Positions 1-5,916 of a stretch of DNA of 8,732 bases are shown piece after piece. Made by a program: the position numbers and the translations under genes. Origin of the DNA: Victivallales bacterium (lineage in GTDB: Bacteria > Verrucomicrobiota > Lentisphaeria > Victivallales > Victivallaceae). The notes under the pieces are model-generated. The model had not been told where the DNA came from, did no database searches, and saw only the letters and a list, made by a program, of their open reading frames with translations. Each line of letters opens with the position of its first letter. Position 1 is the first letter of the stretch. The stretch spans positions 1-8,732 of the forward strand of contig JAHOYW010000166.1 of the NCBI GenBank assembly GCA_019038735.1. Direction: 5' to 3'.

Positions 1-120
1 GTTTACAACCTGCGCGCGATGCCCGCTGAGGTTTTTGTCCAAAACGGCGAAACTAAACTGGCACGCAAGGGTTTGAGCAGCGAAGAATTAATTGAACTGA
101 TTATTGGAGAATCAAACTAA
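1..120 (+). CDS. 3' end of a probable thioredoxin-fold protein (partial)
   Basis: The window opens inside this gene; 39 codons remain before a TAA at 118-120. The visible tail begins VYNLRAMPAEVFVQNGET. It reads like the last third of a thioredoxin-like domain: a Met-Pro at the place of the cis-proline, a beta strand (EVFV), a turn (QNGE), a second strand ending at a Gly (LARKGL), and a closing amphipathic helix (SSEELIELIIG). This is a fold-level guess, because the active-site CxxC region would lie upstream of the window. The stop codon overlaps the dapF start (TAATG), so the two genes are almost certainly on one transcript and may be translationally coupled. It could be another small alpha/beta protein with a similar C-terminus. 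Confidence 0.45.
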   Translation, partial: VYNLRAMPAEVFVQNGETKLARKGLSSEELIELIIGESN

Positions 121-974
121 TGTTAACTGAATTTACAAAAATGCACGGACTTGGCAATGATTATATTTATTTTGACTGCATCGCCAATCCGAATTTAATA
201 CCCAATCCCGAAAAAGTCGCGCCGGGTCTTTCCGACAGACATTTCGGTATCGGCGGAGACGGCATCGTTTTGATACTCAAAGCTGATATTGATGGAGCGG
301 ATTACCGCATGCGCATGTTTAATTCCGATGGTTCCGAGGCGGAAATGTGCGGCAACGCGATTCGCTGTGTAGCCAAATATCTTTGCGACGCAAAATACCT
401 TACAAGTAACGAAGTCAATATTCAAACTGGTGCTGGCATTAAGCATATAGAAATCACCCGTAACGCCGCTGGACAATTTGAGTCAGCGTGTGTGGATATG
501 GGGATACCTGAATTAAACGGTCTGTTTATCCCTGTAAACATTGACAAAGAACAAGTTGTTGGTGAATTAATCACTTTATCCAACGGCAAAGAATACAATT
601 TTACCGCGGTTTCAATGGGTAATCCCCATGCCGTTATCTTTGTCGATGAAATCAGCGACGAACATATTTTGCAGGATGGAGCTTTAGCTGAAATCCACGA
701 TTTATTTCCGAATAAAATCAATGTCGAGTTTGTCAGGATTATTTCTCCGACTGAAGTGGAAATGCGGGTTTGGGAACGCGGAGCCGGTGAGACTTTGGCT
801 TGTGGTACCGGCGCGTCCGCGGTAGCTGTGGCTTGTGTGCTCAACAAACTTACCGCGCATAAAATCACTGTTCATCTTCTCGGCGGCGACCTCGAAATTG
901 AATGGGGTGATAACGATCATGTTTATATGACTGGACCCGCGACTGCCGCGTATCAGGGAACAGTTGAAGTATAA
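120..974 (+). CDS. dapF: Diaminopimelate epimerase
   Basis: DapF interconverts LL- and meso-diaminopimelate in the cytoplasm, without a cofactor, using two cysteines as acid and base. The product feeds lysine synthesis and peptidoglycan cross-linking. The 284-residue protein has the usual family length and all hallmarks: MHGLGNDYIYFD at 8-19, the first catalytic motif MCGNAIRC with Cys77, the substrate-binding MGNPHA around 166-171, and the second catalytic motif ERGAGETLACGTGASA with Cys228. Both cysteines are present, so it should be active. The ATG at 120 is supported by GGAGA at 106-110 (9-nt spacing) and by N-terminal homology starting at once. The start overlaps the upstream stop by one base, which suggests translational coupling. 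No other lysine-pathway gene is visible in the window. Confidence 0.97.
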   Translation: MLTEFTKMHGLGNDYIYFDCIANPNLIPNPEKVAPGLSDRHFGIGGDGIVLILKADIDGADYRMRMFNSDGSEAEMCGNAIRCVAKYLCDAKYLTSNEVNIQTGAGIKHIEITRNAAGQFESACVDMGIPELNGLFIPVNIDKEQVVGELITLSNGKEYNFTAVSMGNPHAVIFVDEISDEHILQDGALAEIHDLFPNKINVEFVRIISPTEVEMRVWERGAGETLACGTGASAVAVACVLNKLTAHKITVHLLGGDLEIEWGDNDHVYMTGPATAAYQGTVEV

Positions 975-1025
975 AAAAAGAAAATACAGAACTATCAAAT
1001 TGAGGCAACTGCGCTCTTAGTCATT

Positions 1026-1307
1026 ATGTTTATTACAAATTTAGCAAATCCTAAGAAATTGATAATAATTACCTATGGAGGAATAGGTGTTATGTCAAGT
1101 GTTGTATTTTTTTCAGGTAAAGAGTTGCCTGTATATCCATTTTACACTTTAATTGTTGCCAATTTATTTTTAATCGCTATTTATTTTGCTGGTCTATTCA
1201 AGCTTAAAAATTCCGATTATTTTTTAAGCTTCAAGTCATATCTCTGGAAATCAGTTCCTATTATATTTTATATTGTGGGTTTTATTTCAGGATATTTGAT
1301 GAGATGA
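1026..1307 (+). CDS. Small hypothetical membrane protein
   Basis: I do not recognise a family. The 93-residue product is hydrophobic and aromatic-rich, with three likely membrane segments at about 11-29, 36-58 and 74-91 and short Lys-containing loops between them, so it probably sits in the cytoplasmic membrane. The start is uncertain. ATG at 1026 keeps the first segment intact but has no good ribosome binding site. An in-frame ATG at 1092 (residue 23) has GGAGG at 1077-1081, 10 nt upstream, but would remove most of segment 1. No conserved polar motif suggests an activity. The gene lies 51 bp after dapF on the same strand and has no clear promoter or terminator. Base use looks more AT-rich than dapF. 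It could be a lineage-specific protein; a chance ORF cannot be excluded. Confidence 0.55.
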   Translation: MFITNLANPKKLIIITYGGIGVMSSVVFFSGKELPVYPFYTLIVANLFLIAIYFAGLFKLKNSDYFLSFKSYLWKSVPIIFYIVGFISGYLMR

Positions 1308-1408
1308 TAATAATTGCACGCGCATGAGCGCATTGACAAGTGTTGGTTATAAATATAGAAAAAATGAGACACACAAAATTAATCAGATCAACATTCAGTA
1401 TTACAAGA

Positions 1409-3232
1409 CTAAAATTGGGGAACTACAAACATGTTTTTCTCTTTTCCTCGCAATTCATTTAGTGATAAAGGCTTAAAATTTCTCTTCATTTTGGTTCGTT
1501 TTTCCGTGTCAATGGCTAAGTATTTCCAGCGTGAAAAGGCAAAGTCATGAGGGACGAAGTTTTGCAGCCAGGCGTGATTGAGTTGGTAGGAAATTGCGAA
1601 TGATTCAAATATCCAGGGACATTTTGTACTAAGATATTTGACCATTTCTTTATATTTTTGAGTACGTTCAGGTGAATCCGTCATTGGAATGATTTCCTCA
1701 AACATACGGTCGAATTCCTTATCCTGATAAAATGCCCGATTACAACTCCCGGCATTTTTGCTGTAAAAAAGCTGGAGAAAATTTTCGGCATCAGGATAAT
1801 CTCCTATCCATGACAAACGAAATAATTGGAATTTACCCTTACGCAGTTTCTGAAAAAATCTAGGCTTATTATTTAGTTGCGGAATGATTTTTATACCGAT
1901 TTTCTCCATATCCTTTATCATTAATTCCGCAAGCTGACGATATGCTGATGAATTGCCATTTTGATCGTAAACTAAAGTCAAAGCTTCGCCAGTTTTCGGG
2001 TCAATACCATTAGGATAACCAGCTAGACGCATATATTCTCTGGCAGCTTTTATATCATATTTGCTGTAAGGATTTTTAAATTTCGAATCACTGCCGGCAA
2101 CGCCCGGAGGAATTGGTCCGTCAGCAGGAATCATTTGACCGTTATAATGCGTTTTTATATTATCCACATTATAGGCTAAACTTATCGCTTTACGCAAATT
2201 CAGATTGTCCGCTAATATTGGGTCATTGAAATTAAAGCCCACATAACGGGTTTGAAATTCCGGCATCTGTAAAAGTTTTATACCGCGTTCAGCCAATGCC
2301 GGAGTAAGTTCGCTACCTAGTCCTACCACATTGTCAAAATTATCCTTGCTTATCGCACTCAAATCCAGACCGCCCTGCAAAAATAAGAGCCAGGCGGAAA
2401 CTTCCTGTTTGATTATATAACACACCACCCGGTCAAGCAACGGCAATGCCCGTTTGCGGTCGGCTGGTTCTTGGGCCTGTGGAAAATATTCAGTCCGGTA
2501 GTCATCGTTGCGGTCGAGAATCAAACGATAATCCCTGATCCATTCCCGTAATTTAAACGGTCCGGAACCTACAGGGTTTTCAGAAAAACTTTCGCCGTAA
2601 AATTCAAGTGCCTGTTTCGATATGATTGAAGCATAAGGTATTGCCAAAGCATACAAGAAACGCGGATCGGCTTGGGTTAAATGGATTTTAAAAGTGTATT
2701 CATCAACTATTTCCAGTCCGTGAATACCTTTTTTATAAAGTGAATTAGCACTAGATTTCAAAGTCGCGGTTCTAAAAGCATTGATACCTTCTATCTTCCC
2801 TCGGAACATCCAAAAAACCGGACTATGCAAGCGTCCGTCAGCTATTCGCAAAAATGAATAAATCACATCTTGACTAGTAACTTTACGTTTCGATTTCGGG
2901 AGATTTTCAAAACAGCTGTTCTCAGAAAAATACAAATCATCACGCAATTTAAAAGTATAAACTGTTTTAGTCTTATCTAATTCCGGCATACTCTTGAGCA
3001 TAGATGGAATGAGCTTATAAGGACGTGCGGTGTAATCGTATTGCAGGAGCGTATCATAAAAGGCGGCAACCATATTCCGACTTGCCAAGTCCGCCGCCAA
3101 AGCCGGATCAAGGGTTTTAACACGCCCGCAGTTAAGGTACATGCTTTTATTTGGATTCTTACCCGGCCCCTGCCCGCAGGAGCTTATAAACAAAACAGTT
3201 ATACTTGTAAAAACAATAAGTAATATACGCAT
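1409..3232 (-). CDS. ABC transporter substrate-binding lipoprotein, family 5 (peptide/oligopeptide type)
   Basis: This is a 607-residue extracytoplasmic solute receptor of the OppA/DppA class (SBP_bac_5), which captures peptides or related solutes for an ABC importer. The N-terminus is a lipoprotein signal: a hydrophobic core (residues 3-18) ends in ISSC, with lipidation expected at Cys19. Family features follow in order: LDPALAADLASRN (41-53), a VTSQDVIYSFLR segment (118-129), VGSGPFKLREW (221-231), NLRKAISLAYNVDNI (345-359), and the C-terminal lobe with LSWIGDYPDAENFLQLFYS (473-491). The last ~30 residues form a charged tail (TEKRTKMKR...) beyond the usual end. No permease or ATPase genes are nearby, so it is an orphan receptor or is served by genes elsewhere. 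A three-hairpin repeat unit ends 7 nt upstream of its ATG, and no strong Shine-Dalgarno is visible. The ligand cannot be told from sequence alone. Confidence 0.92.
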   Translation of the reverse strand: MRILLIVFTSITVLFISSCGQGPGKNPNKSMYLNCGRVKTLDPALAADLASRNMVAAFYDTLLQYDYTARPYKLIPSMLKSMPELDKTKTVYTFKLRDDLYFSENSCFENLPKSKRKVTSQDVIYSFLRIADGRLHSPVFWMFRGKIEGINAFRTATLKSSANSLYKKGIHGLEIVDEYTFKIHLTQADPRFLYALAIPYASIISKQALEFYGESFSENPVGSGPFKLREWIRDYRLILDRNDDYRTEYFPQAQEPADRKRALPLLDRVVCYIIKQEVSAWLLFLQGGLDLSAISKDNFDNVVGLGSELTPALAERGIKLLQMPEFQTRYVGFNFNDPILADNLNLRKAISLAYNVDNIKTHYNGQMIPADGPIPPGVAGSDSKFKNPYSKYDIKAAREYMRLAGYPNGIDPKTGEALTLVYDQNGNSSAYRQLAELMIKDMEKIGIKIIPQLNNKPRFFQKLRKGKFQLFRLSWIGDYPDAENFLQLFYSKNAGSCNRAFYQDKEFDRMFEEIIPMTDSPERTQKYKEMVKYLSTKCPWIFESFAISYQLNHAWLQNFVPHDFAFSRWKYLAIDTEKRTKMKRNFKPLSLNELRGKEKNMFVVPQF

Positions 3233-3239
3233 TATATCT

Positions 3240-3342
3240 CATCTTTTATGCCGCCGCCCTGCGGGGGCTGGTTAATTTTTGTTCATTATTTCCACGGGCT
3301 TGCGCCCGAGGCTATTTAAATACCGCCGCCCTGCGGGGGCTT
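3240..3342 (+). repeat. Solitary three-hairpin palindromic repeat unit
   Basis: This unit has the same architecture as the two arms flanking the nearby transposase: hairpin H1 (3250-3271), a 20-nt spacer, hairpin H2 (3292-3311, stem CGGGC/GCCCG with loop TTGC), a short AT spacer, and a third hairpin (3323-3342). Here the third hairpin is a second H1-type sequence instead of the H3 type seen in the arms. It lies in the same orientation as the right arm (3935-4034). Its outer edge runs up to the start of the lipoprotein gene, where 3233-3247 matches the transposase start region (3923-3937) at 13 of 15 bases. It therefore looks like a decayed or non-autonomous copy of the element. Confidence 0.85.
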
Positions 3343-3382
3343 AAAATTTATCTATATACATCTCGATTTGTTTCTTATTTTC

Positions 3383-3478
3383 AAGCCCTCGCAGAGGGCG
3401 AAGTTTAGTTAGCCTCGGGCGCAAGCCCGTGGAGACCAATTACACACAATCCCAGCCCCCGCAGGGTGGCGGCACAAA
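3383..3478 (-). repeat. Left arm of the transposase element (H3-H2-H1)
   Basis: Read on the plus strand this arm holds H3 (3383-3403, stem GCCCTC/GAGGGC with a 3-nt loop), H2 (3413-3432, stem CGGGC/GCCCG) and H1 (3452-3473). It is the reverse complement of the right arm. Its first 29 bases match perfectly, H2 differs from the right copy only in loop bases, and the H1-H2 spacer has diverged. It begins two bases after the transposase stop codon and would form hairpins in the 3' end of the transposase mRNA. Confidence 0.85.
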
Positions 3479-3479
3479 C

Positions 3480-3932
3480 TCAATCCAAATAATATTCCGC
3501 ATCAAAATCAATACTATTTTTTTCGAGAAACATTTTCAATTCATCTTTAAATAAAACCCGCTCATGATGTTTTTCTTGATTTTCAATATAATTCATAACA
3601 CTGATTTTTGCAGATTCACTGACAGAAAAACAGGAAAATCCCGGTTGCCAGGCAAAATCTTTCAGTTTAGGATAGTTGTCATGAATCCATCTGGATGAAT
3701 TAGTCTTTATCTTTCTAGTAAAATCTGATGTAGCTAGTGACGGCTTCAAAGAGACTAAAATATGTATATGATTTTCTATTCCGCCAATTCTTATAATTTG
3801 ACATTTTTCAGCTCTCGCAATACCACACAAATATGCATAAACAGCTTCCCTAATTTCAGGAGACAACATATTTTGCCTATCTTTAGTAGAAAAGATGATA
3901 TGATTAAGAATATTTGAAAATGTATGTCCCAT
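3480..3932 (-). CDS. IS200-like single-strand HUH transposase (Y1 family)
   Basis: This 150-residue protein belongs to the Y1 (HUH) transposases, which cut and rejoin single-stranded DNA at hairpin-marked ends using one tyrosine. The HUH pair is HIH at 55-57 (in ENHIHILVSL). The catalytic tyrosine is most likely Tyr115 in MNYIENQEKHH, with Gln119 one helical turn later, as is typical of the family. The WQPGFSCFSVS block at 95-105 is also characteristic of IS200-like members. Length is normal and no frameshift is present. No accessory TnpB gene is nearby. The gene lies between inverted hairpin arms; its start codon falls at the inner edge of the right arm, and its Shine-Dalgarno is inside the H1 stem of that arm. 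Whether it is a mobile IS200-type enzyme or a domesticated REP-type transposase cannot be decided here. Confidence 0.9.
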   Translation of the reverse strand: MGHTFSNILNHIIFSTKDRQNMLSPEIREAVYAYLCGIARAEKCQIIRIGGIENHIHILVSLKPSLATSDFTRKIKTNSSRWIHDNYPKLKDFAWQPGFSCFSVSESAKISVMNYIENQEKHHERVLFKDELKMFLEKNSIDFDAEYYLD

Positions 3933-3934
3933 CT

Positions 3935-4034
3935 TTTGTGCCGCCTCCCTGTGGGAGCTGGTTATTGTTGTTTATCCATCTTGTCCACGGGCTCGTGCCC
4001 GAGGATAACTAAACTTCGCCCTCTGCGAGGGCTT
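3935..4034 (+). repeat. Right arm of the transposase element (H1-H2-H3)
   Basis: This arm holds H1 (3940-3961), H2 (3985-4004, stem CGGGC/GCCCG, loop TCGT) and H3 (4014-4034, stem GCCCTC/GAGGGC, loop TGC). It is the inverted partner of 3383-3478 and the same-orientation relative of 3240-3342. In H1 the stem position that is mismatched in the other copies is a T-A pair here, giving a clean CTCCC/GGGAG stem. H3 is followed by six T's on the plus strand, so it looks like an intrinsic terminator in that direction, although no plus-strand gene precedes it. Confidence 0.85.
3944..3948 (-). promoter_or_regulatory. Transposase ribosome binding site sequestered in hairpin H1
   Basis: On the minus strand GGAGG lies 11 nt before the transposase ATG. 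It forms part of the 3' side of the CTCCC-ACA-GGGAG hairpin (stem about 3945-3957), so in mRNA the site would be at least partly base-paired. IS200 transposase is known to be limited by a 5' structure that hides its ribosome binding site; the same logic is inferred here. The other two H1 copies have GGTGG or GGCGG at this place. Confidence 0.5.
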
Positions 4035-4036
4035 TT

Positions 4037-5086
4037 TTATCTATTCAGCCTAGATAAATTTTTATATGCTGATAAAATTAATTCTTCTGTTTCTTCCCAG
4101 CCGATACAAGCATCTGTGATTGAAATTTCAGGGTCAGGAGTTTTAGCAATTATAATCTTCTGGCTGCCCGGTTTCAAATTGCTTTCCAGCATCACTCCGG
4201 CAATACAGTCCTCTCCATCATTGATTTGCTGTATAATATCTTCCAGCGCGATTCTTTGCTGATCGTGTTTCTTCGCGGAATTCGCATGACTGCAATCAAC
4301 AACAATACCACATTTAATCTTTGCTTTTTTTAAAGCGACTTTGAGAAATGCAATGTGTTCAGCAGAATAATTGGGTTGATTTCCGCCACGAAGCACCACA
4401 TGTCCGTAAGCATTCCCAGAAGTACGGAATACTCCGATTTGTCCTTCCTCGGTAACTCCGATAAAACTGTGTTCGCTGTTGGCGGTGTTAATCGCGTCTA
4501 TAGCAACCTGTACATTGCCGTCAGTAGCGTTTTTGAATCCAACCGGCATTGACAAACCGCTTGCCAATTGGCGATGAGTTTGCGATTCAGTAGTGCGGGC
4601 ACCGATTGCCGCCCAGCTTACCGCGTCAGAAACATATTGCGGAATAATCAAGTCAAGCATTTCAGTAGCTACCGGCAAGCCCATATCAACAATTTGGAGC
4701 AAGAGTTTGCGAGCGAGGAAAATTCCCTGTTCAATATTGTATGAGCCGTTGATATCCGGATCATAAATCATACCTTTCCAGCCAATGGTAGTACGAGGTT
4801 TTTCAAAATAAACACGCATAACAATTAGAATCTTATCACTGACTTTCTCGCTTAATTCCTTAAGTTTACGGGCGTAGCTAAGTGCTGAATCACGATTATG
4901 GATCGAACACGGACCAACTATCATCATAAATTTTTTGCTCTTCCCATCCAGAATATCGCTAATTTCCCGGCGTGCGCTGACGACTTTAGATACCGCGTCG
5001 AGCGACAAGGGGAGTTCTGATTTTATCGCCTTGGGAGAAGTCAATGCCGATCTGCTTGAAATGTTAATATTATTACTTGTAAGCAT
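4037..5086 (-). CDS. 3-deoxy-7-phosphoheptulonate synthase (DAHP synthase, class I)
   Basis: The enzyme condenses phosphoenolpyruvate and erythrose 4-phosphate, the first step of the shikimate route to Phe, Tyr and Trp, in the cytoplasm. The 349-residue length matches E. coli AroF/G/H. Motifs in order: IVGPCSIH (56-63), the PEP-binding RVYFEKPRTTIGWKG (91-105), IGARTTESQTHR (161-172), PVGFKNATDG (181-190), VVDCSHANS (262-270), MLESN (299-303) and SITDACIGWEET (322-333). The four metal ligands are all present as Cys60, His267, Glu301 and Asp325. The N-terminal ~45 residues that form the feedback-regulatory part in the I-alpha type are present, so aromatic amino acid inhibition is likely, but the effector is not evident. 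Start: AGGTGA at 5097-5102 sits 10 nt upstream. The stop codon lies two bases from the transposon arm. AroF, AroG and AroH types cannot be told apart here. Confidence 0.96.
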   Translation of the reverse strand: MLTSNNINISSRSALTSPKAIKSELPLSLDAVSKVVSARREISDILDGKSKKFMMIVGPCSIHNRDSALSYARKLKELSEKVSDKILIVMRVYFEKPRTTIGWKGMIYDPDINGSYNIEQGIFLARKLLLQIVDMGLPVATEMLDLIIPQYVSDAVSWAAIGARTTESQTHRQLASGLSMPVGFKNATDGNVQVAIDAINTANSEHSFIGVTEEGQIGVFRTSGNAYGHVVLRGGNQPNYSAEHIAFLKVALKKAKIKCGIVVDCSHANSAKKHDQQRIALEDIIQQINDGEDCIAGVMLESNLKPGSQKIIIAKTPDPEISITDACIGWEETEELILSAYKNLSRLNR

Positions 5087-5106
5087 ATTAGTATTTTCAC
5101 CTGTAT

Positions 5107-5134
5107 ATTATAAATTATTAGAACTTATTGTCAA
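5107..5134 (-). promoter_or_regulatory. Sigma-70-type promoter of the DAHP synthase gene
   Basis: On the minus strand a perfect TTGACA (5129-5134) and a perfect TATAAT (5107-5112) are separated by 16 nt. A start point about 5100-5102 would place the Shine-Dalgarno AGGTGA (5097-5102) at the very 5' end of the mRNA, leaving a leader of only about 15 nt. There is no room for an attenuator, so control would be at initiation or by enzyme feedback. Confidence 0.65.
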
Positions 5135-5143
5135 TATATATTG
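5132..5143. promoter_or_regulatory. Palindrome between divergent genes, possible operator
   Basis: CAATATATATTG is a perfect 12-bp palindrome that overlaps the -35 element of the DAHP synthase promoter and touches the possible -35 of the rightward promoter. Its position would let one dimeric regulator act on both genes. In such AT-rich sequence a chance palindrome is quite possible, so this is a suggestion only. Confidence 0.25.
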
Positions 5144-5168
5144 CAAGTACATTTTTTCAACATATTAT
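5141..5168 (+). promoter_or_regulatory. Possible rightward promoter for the CapF-like gene
   Basis: TTGCAA (5141-5146) and TATTAT (5163-5168) are spaced by 16 nt. Transcription would start near 5175, a few bases before the Shine-Dalgarno AAGGA (5181-5185). The match to consensus is only fair and the region is AT-rich. Confidence 0.35.
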
Positions 5169-5193
5169 AAGTCTTAAAATAAGGATTTTAAAA

Positions 5194-5916
5194 ATGATAA
5201 GAATAGGCATCACTGGACAAGCCGGCTTTATCGGCTCACATCTGGCTAATTATTTCCGTATACAGGATGATATCGAATTAACACCTTTTATTCGTGATTA
5301 TTTTGAAGACACTAGTATCTTGAAAAATTTTGTCGCGAAATGTGATATAATCATTCATCTCGCCGCCATGAGCCGTCATCCTGACGGAAAAATTTTGTAT
5401 GAAAACAATATCAATCTTGATAAAAAACTAATTACGGCACTGGAAAAACAAAACAGTCGTACGCATATAATTTTTGCCTCAACAACTCACGAAATGCGCG
5501 AAGGAGATTATTATGCCTCCAAGCGTGATGGTCAAAAGCTTTTCCAAACATGGGGCGGAAAATTTACAACAATGCTTATGCCAAATACTTTTGGACCTTA
5601 CGGAAAACCTTATTTCAATTCAGTAGTATCAACTTTCTGTCACAAAGTAGCCCATAACGAGGAGGCAGAAATAATGGTCGATGCTCCAGTGGAATTAATT
5701 TACATTAACGAGCTATGTCACGAATTTCACAAAGTAATAAAAGGCGAAATAAAACAAAATTCATACATTCCAAGCTCGACCGCAACAAAAAAAGTTTCAG
5801 AAATCCTGAACTTATTATTAAATTTTCGAGAGCTTTACGTCGAACAAAGAATAATTCCCGAGTTCAAAGATAATTTCGAAATAAATCTCTTCAACACATT
5901 CCAGACTTATCTTTAG
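5194..5916 (+). CDS. CapF/WbjC-like NAD(P)-dependent sugar-nucleotide reductase domain, lacking the cupin half
   Basis: This is an extended SDR-fold protein of 240 residues. Seen: nucleotide-binding GITGQAGFIG (5-14), the IIHLAAMSR strand (53-61), a Ser at 96 and YYASK with Tyr106 and Lys110 as the SDR catalytic pair. Segment KPYFNSVVSTFCHKVAHNEE (138-157) closely resembles the CapF/WbjC family, as does the ending FEINLFNTFQTYL. Full-length CapF (UDP-L-FucNAc synthesis for capsule or O-antigen) is ~370 residues and continues into a C-terminal cupin domain; here the stop falls just where that would begin, and no cupin coding follows. It may keep only the reductase activity, or have another sugar substrate. 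No partner genes (FnlA, FnlC types) are nearby. Start chosen at 5194: AAGGA at 5181-5185 with 8-nt spacing and the Rossmann strand beginning at residue 2; an in-frame ATG at 5128 lies in the promoter region. Confidence 0.8.
   Translation: MIRIGITGQAGFIGSHLANYFRIQDDIELTPFIRDYFEDTSILKNFVAKCDIIIHLAAMSRHPDGKILYENNINLDKKLITALEKQNSRTHIIFASTTHEMREGDYYASKRDGQKLFQTWGGKFTTMLMPNTFGPYGKPYFNSVVSTFCHKVAHNEEAEIMVDAPVELIYINELCHEFHKVIKGEIKQNSYIPSSTATKKVSEILNLLLNFRELYVEQRIIPEFKDNFEINLFNTFQTYL

Larger units (their letters stand above)
3383..4034 (-). mobile_element. IS200-like/RAYT-like element bounded by inverted three-hairpin arms
   Basis: A 652-bp unit consists of a single HUH transposase gene (3480-3932) between two arms that are inverted copies of each other (3383-3478 and 3935-4034). 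The outermost 29 bp are a perfect inverted repeat (3383-3411 against 4006-4034). The size is close to IS200-type elements (~700 bp). However, extensive inverted arms made of several short GC-rich palindromes are more reminiscent of REP-associated tyrosine transposases. The exact cleavage sites and any target tetranucleotide cannot be fixed from one copy. The right end lies two bases from the DAHP synthase stop codon (4037-4039). The open reading frame is intact, so the element could still be active. Confidence 0.75.

Noticed and set aside
422..868. Minus-strand open frame within dapF
   Set aside because: It is a shadow of the well-conserved dapF reading frame with no independent start signal or motif.
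1318..1340. Small GCGC-ATGA-GCGC hairpin between the membrane protein and the lipoprotein gene
   Set aside because: The stem is only four base pairs and there is no T-tract on either strand; it is too weak to call a terminator. The rest of the 101-bp gap shows nothing else.
3231..3236. Perfect TATAAT at the lipoprotein start codon (minus strand)
   Set aside because: It overlaps the ATG and has no -35 element at the proper distance; transcription from it would start inside the signal peptide coding region.
3156..3242. Minus-strand mini-ORF of about 27 codons starting at the transposase-like ATG and overlapping the lipoprotein start in another frame
   Set aside because: It has no Shine-Dalgarno, no recognisable product, and is most simply the remnant start codon of the decayed element.
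3240..4034. Repeats resembling a CRISPR array
   Set aside because: There are only three units, in mixed orientation, each built of several different palindromes with AT-rich filler and interrupted by a transposase gene. Spacers are not of uniform size and no cas gene is present.
4014..4038. Hairpin H3 plus six T's as a terminator of a gene
   Set aside because: The T-run is on the plus strand, where no gene precedes it. On the minus strand, downstream of DAHP synthase, the hairpin is not followed by a U-run. It is better explained as part of the element's arm.
3924..4262. Plus-strand open frame across the right arm and the DAHP synthase gene end
   Set aside because: It is antisense to the transposase start and to conserved DAHP synthase coding sequence and has no family resemblance.
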